Positions 23,201 to 35,200 of a DNA stretch of 64,000 bases are shown piece by piece. This DNA comes from Blastobasis lacticolella. Lineage: Eukaryota; Arthropoda; Insecta; Lepidoptera; Blastobasidae. Numbering within the stretch: position 1 is the first letter of the stretch; the number at the start of each line of letters is the position of its first letter. The stretch is from contig LR990052.1 in the NCBI GenBank assembly GCA_905147135.1, positions 12,400,200-12,464,199 on the forward strand, written 5' to 3'. The notes beneath the pieces were generated by a model, which was given only the letters and a program-made list of their open reading frames with translations, ran no database searches and was not told the origin of the DNA. The position numbers and the translations under genes are program-made.

Positions 23201-26200
23201 TCACTGCAAAATTTCTTTAAAATCTGTTCAGTTCTCTTTGCATGAAATAGTATCATAAAATACAATAGCGGTAGAAAGGGAGGGCAACCATAATACTGAT
23301 TGGTAAAATATGTATATTCGAAGTCTGGTATCAATAGAATACACGCAGTTGCAACATTATATAACAAAATTTACAGTCCTGTTTATCACCCATTTCGCTT
23401 TTTTACGGGCAATGTTCCAAGATTGTTGCGATTTGTTTCGCGGGGAAATTTTTCCTGATCTATTTCAGTTCTTAAGCATTCATCACGACATTGTCGGTAT
23501 ATATAGCTACCAAGATTGATTATCTAGAGAAAGGTCGTGGATCTGTCTGATACACTTGCTTAAAACATTGATAATAATTTGATAATAAAATTATGATCAT
23601 GTGTAAATCAATTCCAGCGAAAAACGTAACAGCTTAGCACACCTAGCACTCGTAAAAAGAAATAATCATCATCTTGGCGTTAATGTTCCGGTTGTGCTTT
23701 CGGGCACGAGGGCCCAGGATCCGCCTTGACCATGACCCAGGATTTGGCAGATAAAATAATTACAGTGGTAATTGGTGGACTGCTATCTAACCTCCGTGCC
23801 CCTGCTACCAGGGGAGCCTGACCAACCAGATTGGATCATGGTTACACATTCAGTCGCCTGAATGTGAATGTTTCATCACGATGTTTTTCCTAACCGTTAG
23901 AGTATCGGTTAGCATTCAACTAATGTACCAAGCACTCGATAAATGTTCTGATGAACTGATGACTGGCTTCACATCGTAGTACAGCCCCCACAAATTCACT
24001 GGACTGAGGACCTTGTACAGATTGTAGGAAGCCGATGTTCGAGGTCGGAGGGGACGCCTATGTCCAAAAGCGGAAGTCTAGGGGCTGTTGTGATGATTAT
24101 GACTAAAACGCAAAGCGTCATAGACAGTGCTGCCAGGTATATTTGAGTGTTGGGCGCTGGACCACTTCAAAATAATGCTAGATTTTGCTAAACAAGTAAG
24201 ATTTTAAAAAAGCACTAAATTTTTACAATTAGGCGTTTAAAGTTACGTTCCACAACCACCTAGTGTTTGACTGACCAAGAAATTAATTAGATTAGTTTTA
24301 CTAGAGAGGCACAAATAAGGGAGCGTTTTTGAGCTAAAATTTGACATATTTCGGTTTATTTTAAGGTATTTAGCAACTATTTCGATAAAGCGCTAGATTT
24401 TCCGCTAGGATTAAGAATGGGAATTGGTTGGGAAAAATTCGCCGAATATATAATATAGCGCCGAACCCGCTAAAATGGCGGCACTACGTCGTACATTTGT
24501 ATTGTTATTGAATTTTTTGGCGCGACTCGACAACTTTTACATAAAGACCACATAGCACAATAATACATCACAATAACACCACACACACACAGCACATCTT
24601 CTAACATAATATATCCCTCTGTATGTTTGTACACTTAGATATTTTAAACTACGCAACAGGTTTATAGGGTAAGACACGCGTGAACAAAGTCGCGACGGAT
24701 CAGCTAGTTAATAGAATATAATATAGCAGCACCAGCCCTTTCTATTTATGGGTATCACACGATGTGTGTGTAAATAAAATGAATGTGAATTTCCATTTCA
24801 AATTTTAGTAGTAACTACACCGAGAAAAATTTACGAATGAAACGTACTCAAAATACTACAGCAAAATGCCGGCGTAATGTTGCAAACGTAGCTAAGCGAA
24901 AGTAGCCGTCTAATTGATAAAAATCATTGGTGTTTTCTACTTACGGTCATGTTCCTTTGACAACTACTTGTTATAAATCTTATTACTATTTGTTAAAGGT
25001 ATCAGAAGCTGTATTAAGTATTCTGCACCCGTAGAAATTACCAAATTGCAACCTTTTGGGTTTCTTAAGTAGCTTACTTTTCTCAGTGCATAAAGAAATT
25101 TGTAAAATAAACAGGACATGACAAATATGCGCTATTACAATTGATTATTATTTGGTGACCTCTCAGTCCACACGTTTCAAATTAATTAATCATTTAATCA
25201 ATTAATAACAATAGTACATACATTAATGCCAGTCATTGTATGTGTGTGTTTTATTGGTCGTATAGGCTGAATTTATATTTTATAGTACAAAATTAAGTTT
25301 TTTAAAAATTTTCATAACTTTTTTCCCACAGCGATTCGAGCGCTGTCGCCGAGTTGTAGACAATGAAAAATCCTTTCTAATGACATATCGCTCAACGTTA
25401 TTGGTCATATAGGCTGAGTTGTCTGGACCTCCTTTAACACATGGATTATTTCTAACAGTGGCTGTTGCTGTGATGATAATGCTACTAGACAACTTAGCTG
25501 GTCAAATACGCACCTGCTAGCATTCAGCGGCTTGTTCGCCGGCCGGGTCCTCAGCGCCTTGTGCTCTATCTTCACGGTGGTGGGTATCAGTATGAACATG
25601 TTGCCTGTGACGTGCACGTAGAGGTGGTCCCCAACTCCGGCCTCGTGCGACGTGCTCTCCACCGTGCATTTGATGAAGCCGAAACGGTTGACTATCGCCT
25701 CTTGGAACAGGAACAGGCGCTCGAGCCACGTGTCTTCGGGGAAGCCTGCGGAAGCGGTTCGGTGGTTGGTATGGTTCAGTAGCGATAAATAATGCAACGG
25801 CTTTTTCCGCTGTACGAAGCCGAACTAGCCCTCTACGGAACATAAACGTGTATAAGTCTCATAGTACCGCAGTTTTGAATGCTCGTGTGACTAATGCCCA
25901 ATTGCACTAAAACTATAGGCGACGCCTAAGTTGATTTCAGATATTCGAAACAAGAACAACATTGCACCAATCGCAAACCTTAGGTGAAAACTGAACTCGC
26001 TGAATCACTCGTAACTTTATGACTTCGATTTTGTGACGCCTAAATGCCTGGGAACTAAGCGTCGCCTAAGTTGAGTGCAATCGCGCATAAATGCTTTAAC
26101 GACAAAATGTGCTTAAATATAGGTAATTAATTTTTTAGCACCGACATCTACTTGTTTTTTTTATCTAACAAGCAGGCGTGCGGGCCACCGGATGGAAAGT

Positions 26201-29200
26201 GGTCACCGCCCCCTATGAACATCAGCAACACGAAAGAACGTTTCTCGCTCGTACGATTCGGATGTGGAATGAGCTCCCAGCCACAGTGTTTCCTTTGGAC
26301 TATGACATGGGATCGTTCAAGAGGTATATTAGTGGTCTGTTCAGAGGCGGGCTACGCATTGGTGACTCCTACTACTAAAGTGAAAACTTCTGCATTATTA
26401 TTGAACCACAATAATTTACTGTAATTAGGAAGTTGTACTCTATATTTACACTAAACAAACCTTTGCGTTGTCCGATAAACATCTTCTGAGCATGCGCAAC
26501 GCAACTTAATGATTGGCATTTAGTACTATATTTTATCGCAATTGCTGAGTTTAACCCGGCGTCATGGGGGTGGAAAATTGTTACACGGACGTGGGAGGGG
26601 ATCAATATGACCCCTAAATTTAACATAAAATATTTTATATTTTGTTAAAGGAAATATAACTGTTCTTACAATTCTTTAAACATTGTAATAAACCTTTTAT
26701 AAAAACATATTAAATGTAAATAAAGCATTGTATCTGTCTGTTTGTCTGCTTGTACGCGCCTATCTCCGGATATACTGGACATATTTGGATGAAACTTATT
26801 TTGTCTTGTAGTTATTAAACTTGGGCAGTAGAGCATGCAATACCGTAATTTCGCGAAGTTCGCGTTGTAGTTCGGCAACGCAAAAGCAAGATTACTCATG
26901 CGAATTTCGCGGTATTAAAAACGAAGTCGTGCGTGTGAATCACTTTTTGTTATTGGCTGTAGGTACTAGTCATTTTGTGACTTAGGAGTAATATTACTAC
27001 TACTACTACTAAGACTATTTGCTTAGTAGTCGAAGTACGATTTAGAACATTTAACATGTCCTGACGTAAATAATTTTTTCGAATACATAGCATCTATCTG
27101 CAGAAAACATATCCTGTTACCATGGGTGTTTGTAAAGAGTTAATTGGCCAATCAAATCGCACTACACGAGGCACGGGTGCATTTTTGCACTCCTACTGTA
27201 TTTATATATTAGAATTTGTTTTTACTCTAAATTTTGAAATGGCTAGCCTAAATATATATCACCAAAACGTGCGGGCACTGCAAACTAAGACTGAAACATT
27301 TTTAAGAAATTTAGGGTTAAATGACTACGATGTGATTGCACTTACGGAGACATGGTTGTTGGATGGTATATCAAACAGTAAGTTGTTTGATAGTAGGTAT
27401 TTAGTGTGGCGGCGTGACCGTGACTATACCTCGTTGGGGCAGTCAAAAGGTGGTGGTGTTCTTATAGCAGTACGTCACGATCTACCAACTACTTATAATC
27501 CTAACTGGCAATCGAGTGCAGAGGATATATGGATATCCATTAATTTGCCAGGGAAAGGAACGAGATCTGGTTCCAGACTGCATATATGCACCCTATATCT
27601 TTGTGGACAACATGCGGGTAATAACTTTGTATCTCAACTTACAAACTTTCTAAACAATATGACACATTTAGTTAATTCCCATCCTTGTGACAAATTTATT
27701 ATATTAGGATATTTTAATATGAGCTCGATAACGTGGACTGTATCTGGAGAGGGTCTTAGGCCTGTAGTGACTCAATTCGAATTCTGCACCGATTTCGTTG
27801 ATTGTCTTGATTTATGTGACCTGCGACAATTCAACTCTGTGCTTAATACCTACGGGAAAATTCTCGTCCTCGTTTTATCAAATGATCACTTATCTGTATC
27901 ATCTTCTGCGAGTCCATTGGTGTCTGAAGATCCCCACCATAATGCTTTAATGATTCAAGCAAACTTTTTCAAAGTCCAGTCATTGAAAACAACGAGGCGT
28001 GTTGGCTTTCACTACGAGAGGGTTGATTACGATGCGATTCGCTCTCAACTATCTAAAATAGATTGGGAAAATATTCTGTCGCGAGGCACTATCGAGCAGG
28101 CAATTAGTGAATTTTATTTGACGGTGTATAAAATTAGAGACCTTTACATACCTAATCGTATCTTGCAAAATGGTAAATACCCACCCTGATATAGCTCTGC
28201 ACTTATTAAGATATTAAAAGAAAAATCTAAATTTCTGAGCAAATATCGAATTTATGGTAATAAATCTGATTTATTAACTTTTAACTTATTACGAGTGACA
28301 GCCAAATATGCTGAACTATGAATAGTGATTATATGAGTTAAATTGAAGATTCTATTGAACACGATCCCAAGTTGTTCTGGAAATATCTGAAGAATAAGCG
28401 CACGAGTGATAGTTTTCCATCTACAATGTCTTATGGGGTAGATACTTGTGACACGGGCTCGGGTATATGTGATTTGTTCTCACATTATTTTCAGTCCACA
28501 TTTTTAGTTTCCCACACCGCTAATGTTCCTCCCATTGACGATTCGAGTCAGTGTGATTTGGGATCTATAGAAATAAATATAGAACAAATAGCTTCACTTA
28601 TGAGGTCACTAGATCTTAGCAAGTCTGCTGGACCAGATCATCTTCCAGCTCTGTTTATCGTGAGGTGTGCAGATGAACTTGCTGTCCCTGTTGGATTACT
28701 ATTCAGACGCTTGATAAAGGAAGGCATCGTCCCATGCATCTGGAAGTCAGCATTCATTACACCGATACAAAAAAAGGGATCCAAGGAGATGGTTGAAAAC
28801 TACAGGCCTATTTTAAAACTTTGCTTGATTGCAAAGATATTTGAAAGGGTTGTGTATAACCAACTGTATGCATCCCTCAAGTCTAGTTTTAATACCCAAC
28901 AGCATGGCTTTTTAAAATGTAGATCAACGGTATCGAACCTCATTGTTTTTACCGATTACATATCCTCTAACATGGAAATGGGCAATCAAGTTGATGCGAT
29001 ATACACTGATTATACCAAAGCTTTCGACCGTATTGACCACAACGTATTATTGGCTAAGTTAATGAGTCTTGGTATTCGTGGGGTTCTCTATCGATGGTTT
29101 TCGTCTTATATTTCAAATGGACTTAAGCAGTTGTTCTGAATGGCTTCATGTCATCCTGGAGATCAATACCATCTGGAGTACCTCAAGGCTCCTTGTTGGG

Positions 29201-32200
29201 GCCTCTGCTCTTTGTGGCATTCATCAATGACAGAACAAAACTTCCTGAATTCGGATTATTTACTTTTCGCAGATGATATGAAGATCTATCGGCCAGTTAA
29301 CAGTATCGATGATGCCATTTTACTACAGGAGGGCCTGAAAAGGCTTGAGTCCTATTGTTATAAAAATAAAATGAAATTGAATATTTCAAAATGTTCCGTG
29401 CTTACTTTCACGCGTAAAAAACAAATGGTAAAATTTGATTACAATTTTGCCAATAAAGTGCTCGCGCGAACGACGATCGCGAGAGATTTAGGTGTCGTGA
29501 TTGACAGTAAATTATCATTTGATCACCATATCGACTCATTCAAAAAGAATAAAAACCTTAAATATTTTATACTGTACGTATGTTCGCAGTCACCTGGAGT
29601 ATGCATGTCAAGTATGGAACCCTTGCTATGCTGTTCATTCTGACAGGATTGAGCGTGTTCAGAGGAAGTTTACTAGATTTCTAACGTATAAATTTTGTAT
29701 TCCTAAAATAGATTATGAGAGTAGGTGTACTCAACTATATTTATTACCTCTGAAGATACGAAGCAATATTGCTGACATCGCACTTCTTATGAAAATAGCT
29801 CAGTCTAAACTCGACTGCCCCGAGCTTCTTGCAAGGGTTTCATTAAATGTTCCTTTCCGTCACACTAGGTGTAGAGATGTACTTTGTCTCCCGTTCGCTA
29901 GCACCAATTATTACAAAAACTCTTTTATGATTCGCGCTCCTGGAGCATTCAATAGATTGCCACGCGAAGACCGTTTCGACTTATTTGTGAGTAATATAGT
30001 TGGAGTAAAGGCGGCACTAACTAAAGATTGTATGTATGTAATGTTAATTGTATTGTATACATATGTTTCGTTTTAGTACTACTTGTAAACTGATATTTGA
30101 ACTTACGTTGTTGATGTGGTAGGTTTAGTACATGTGTTATTGTATTCGTTAAGTAGTATGTTATAGCTCATAAGAAAAACATTGATTACTTGAAAAGTAT
30201 CTTGTTAAATTTATATGTGGCGGTTTGTAAATGGCTCATAGATAAGCAATTTTTTAATGCATTATGTATTACAGCTGTAAACCACATGAATAAAATAAAA
30301 TAAATAAATAAAATAAATTGTAACTGGGAAATGCGTACAGTAACTCTGTCGTGTAAAAGCGAAATTTCAGTTTTATTACGTTTTTCTTTTACGATACAGA
30401 TTTGATAATACACTGTGGACAAAAAATCTACCCTAGGTTTGTTGCCCGACTTTTGGAAAAATAACTCAATCTATAATAAATAAACTCATCAAATGAAATT
30501 TATCATTTAAAATGTCTAAGTCTGCGTCGTTAAAAAAAATGCGACATAAGCTGAATGAAAAGGGTTATTTTTTCAAAACCAGGCAACAAAGTAAGAGTAG
30601 ATTTTTTAGTCCATCACTATCATAGATGCATCAGGGTGACAAGATCTTTGGGGCTCTGTTTAAGTTGGAGCCAGGATGAGTACCTACCAATGCCTATCTA
30701 TTTCTGTTGTCGAGTAATAACGTTGTTGTGTTGCAATTTCAATTATTAAAAAATAAATTATTTTATCTTCCTATTTAACATTAAATATATTTTTGTGTCT
30801 TCAAATAGGATAGCGATATTGTGATTATCAAGGCGGACCCGGGGCCCTCGTGCGCGAGGTTTTTATTTGTGATGGACTAGTCAATATTTATTTCTACCAT
30901 TTGTGTGTCCTGTTAGTAAAGACTGATCGCGCGATCCGTTGCGGGTGGAAATTATGTTCTACACACCTCACCAGTGCCCTACCAGGTTGCCAAGCAATAA
31001 TCGTCTTATCATCGGGCGTCTTGCCATCGTCACATACGGTACAAAATAATAAAAAACTAAATTAAAAACTATTTAATATTTTATTGGACACATTACACTT
31101 TTGCTGATTACTCAAAACGTAGAAGTCGAGTGAATGTGGTTATTATATAAGAAGCTTGCTTTCGTTCGTGCTTTGTTAGATCATTTTGGTTCAACGACTC
31201 GAAATTTTGAGCTACGGTCTGGCACACAAAAGTCAGGAGATTCAGAATATCATGTTCAGTTCCAGAAGCCCGCAATACCTTACAAAGGGCTTGAATGAAC
31301 CATGAGCCATCGATAGTGCTTCTCCAAGATACATATCCAGGTACCGTTGATAATGCTATCAGAAAATCTGGATGATGAATTGTTGAAAAAGTGGAAGAAG
31401 GGGAAGAACTATCTGTTTCAGTACCAAGACTTATCCCTTGATCCACTTTATCGCCTTGGCAGGCTTGAATAAAAAATAGCTTCGGTTTACCAGCAAGGGT
31501 AGGGCACTTATCATCAGTGAAAGAGAGCCACAACATTTCAGACCTATAATAGCCATTTTTGGCATGTATCATGCCCCCAAGCTCTCCATGACTCATCACT
31601 GCTATGAGTAAACAATCATGATCAGAGTGGTCCATTGCTGCAGTACGTTGAATCTCTTGTGTTACTTCATGAAGTTTCAAGTTATTCAGGATAGTTACAT
31701 CAAAACCAAGCCCTTCGAGAACATTGGTCAAATTCTCACCGTCCACATTGGTACCATCTCGGGTATTCAGGTATCCAAAGTCGAAATGTTTATGGTTGAA
31801 AATAATTGCCCTTCCGCGATGCCTGTGGTTCATGTTATAATATCTTTCCGGACGCGAAGATAAGGGGTTGTGACTGGCGATAGCATCGAATTCATCATCA
31901 CTATCATTATAATTTGTTCTTTGTTCGGGGTTGTGACTGGCGATAGCATCGACTTCATCTTCACCATCATTATAATTTGTTCTTTGTTCTATTTCCCGAG
32001 AACTATTATTTTGAGATTCTTGCGACATCTTGACTGAAACTGACCCCCGCGAAATCCTCACGTAATCGAAAAACAATGGAGGAACTGGTGTAAAGAACGT
32101 ATTTAGTTCACTATTTTCCTCGTCTAATCATAATATAAAACTGGAAACTAACTCCACATTGGTACAAGAACAAACGCCCATATACTTTTATTCACCGTAA

Positions 32201-35200
32201 ATAAAATCGAATCAGCGTACTCATGCGCACGCACGGCCCGCAAACTACGAATGAATACTGAAGGAAAAGCATTGAAAGTACTCACTTGAACAAAATCACA
32301 GATGAATGGAAAATGAACGGATTGAATGAAAAGTTGTGATATAGTGTGACCAGATTTAAATTTAATGGCTTATGGTCGAGTAGTCTGGGTGTAATAGCTC
32401 ATTTGTCAACTACTCATCATATCAGCCAGAAGACGCCCACTGCTGGGCATAGGTCTCCCCCAGAGATCTCCACAAAGGCCGGTCCTGTGCTTTCCGCATA
32501 CAGCTGGTACCTGCGATAATTATCAGGTCGTCGATGCATCTTGTAGGAGGCCTACCCACGCTGCGTCTTCCGGTACGTGGTCGCCACTCGAGAACTTTAC
32601 TGCCCCATCGGCCATCTGTTCTTCGAGCTATGTGGCCTGCCCACTGCCACTTCAGTCTAGCAATCCTTAGAGCTATGTCGGTGACCTTGGTTCGCTTGCG
32701 GATCTCCTCATTTCTGATTCGATCGCGCAAAGAAACTCCGAGCGTAGCTCTTTCCATTGCCCTTTGGGTAACAGTGAGCTTTCTCATAAGGCCCACAGTG
32801 AGAATCAACTACTCATAGACACTGAATTCAATTAAAAATTTCTTTATTATTTAAGACATTAAATATATATTTCATTCGTCATAAAGGATAAGAATGATAG
32901 TATAGACCTGTGCCGTTAGATTTTGAGGTTTCAATAACTCAAACGTTTATTTTTTGGTTTATAGGTTCTGGTTAGTAAATACATGAGATTTTTGTCATCT
33001 CTGTCTACGAGTATACTATATATATAACCATTACCTAATTCGTTGCCTTGGTAGCTCTAAAAGAATGTTACAGTTAGTTCTTCTTCTTCTTCGTCGAGTA
33101 AATTTTCCGAAAACCCTAGATCTGGATTGCCCAGTAGTTGGCCACGGCAACGGCATTAGGTCGCCAGGAACAGGTACTCCCTAGTGCAGGTAGCAGGACA
33201 AAGAGGACAAGAAAGCAGATGCTGGAGCATCTCTCAATCTCTAAATATTCCGGCTTTTGAGGCGTGCGGAGGGCATTATATGACCATTCAGTGGATGTCG
33301 TGCGTCTATTTCTCCTCTGCACAGGCAACTTCGCGCCGTACGCATGGTGGGGCAATACCTGCTAAGGGATATACCATTCCAAGCGGTGTAGGCTTGAGGC
33401 AGCCCATTATGATACGGCATGTCTCATTTAAGGCCTTGTCGACTTCCTTCGCATCGGCGTATCAGTGCCACACTGGACGCGCATATTTACCTGCCGAGTA
33501 TGAAAGCGAGAGGCCCGTCATCCGGAGAACATGCGGATCTGCTCCCCAGGTAGAGGATGTCAGACGCCGCAGCAGATTATTTCGTGCACTAACTTTTTGC
33601 CTTGCATTGCGACAGTGCACTTTGTAGGCCAGAGATCTGTCTAGCGTAACACCAAGGTAACGCGGGTGCGGGCAGTGCTCGATGTTGACGCCTCGCCACG
33701 ATAGCTTGAGAGCTCGGTTCGCATCTCGGTTGCGCAGATGGAAGGCACATGATTGAGTTTATGCGGATTCGGCCTTAGGGCATTTGCATCGTAATATTCA
33801 TCAAGTGCGTTCAGCGCCACCTTGAGCGATATTTCGGCTTCTTCGAAGCTAGACGCCTGAGCAGCCAATGCAAGGCCAATAGCCAATAGAGGAAGTGCTG
33901 AGTATTTGGTGTTTTTGGCTGGTCATTTGTATAAATGTTGAAGAGAGCAGGAGCGAGAACACTTCCCTGTGGCAGACCGTTTTATTCAGACCGCCATCTG
34001 CTTTTATCGCCATTGAGACTTTTGAAACCGCCTGTTGTGTAGTAGCTCCTTCAGGATTAGGACAAAACCCGCGTCGTTTGTAATATTATGAACTTTTGAC
34101 AGTAAACGTCTAATATTTATTGTGTCGTACTCAGCTGATAAGTCGACAAATACGACGCCAGTGATTTTGTGGGACTCAAATCCGTCTTCAATATGCTGAA
34201 CGAGCTTTAGTGTTTGGCTGGTGCAGGATTTACCTAGGCGAAATCCGGCTTGTTCTGGAATAAGAGATGGATCTATGCAAGGTGTAAGGCGATTAAAAAG
34301 AATTCTTTCAAATAATTTAAACGTATGGTATAGCAAGGATATAGAGCGATAGCTCTTCGGATCTTTTGGGCATTTTAATGGCTTGAGCAGTGCTATGACT
34401 TTGGCTTGCCTCCATAGCCTAGAAATCTGAAGTTCTGTAAGGCAAGCGTTAAACATAGCCAGGAGCCAGGACACCGCTACAGGGCCTAGGTGTTTTATTT
34501 GTTCGGAGGTTATATAGTCGATACCAGCCGCTTTGCGATTTTGTAGGGACTTGATGCAGGTGATTATTTCGGGTAGTGTAAAGGGCTTACTAACTGGGTT
34601 GAAATCATCTATGGAAGCCTTGAGATTTAATTTAGTTGTTCTAGGCAGGCGGTTTTGGGGTTTTCCGTTGAGCAGAAGCTGGTGGGCTAACCGATTTGCT
34701 GACAGTTGGCCGGGGTTTATAGCATTCTGTGAGTCACTTGTTAGTTTTTTAACAGTGGACCAAGCTTTTTTATTTTTATGTGTCATGTCAACACTAGATA
34801 CAAGCTTCATCCAGCTGTCCCTGCGACTCTCGCCGACCAGACGCATCAATTTCTCACCAGTTTCGAGTGTCTTCGGAGAATGGATATTTTTCGTACTGCG
34901 ACTGATATTGTGTGAGCAACTTTGCAGTATATTTATTTACACAAGGTACATACACCTCTCGACAGCCACGAGGTATGCACTTGCGGGAAGCATTCGAGAC
35001 GATATTAACAAATTTGTCGTAATTATTTGGAGTTGGGTTTAATTCTGTTAGCCCCGAGACTATAGCATCTGAGTAGAGCTGCAAGTCAGCCTTAGAGAAG
35101 TTAGTTAAATAAGTCTTATTACGTTTAAGATCAACGTTCTCTGTTCTTAAAAATATGATTTTGTGTCGAAATTCGTCCACAGTATTCAAAGATTCTTTCT

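Noticed and set aside
32029..32076. Upstream in-frame ATG of the nested caspase
   Set aside because: The 16 added residues have no counterpart in the other copy, while the inner ATG shares its CAGTCAAG context.
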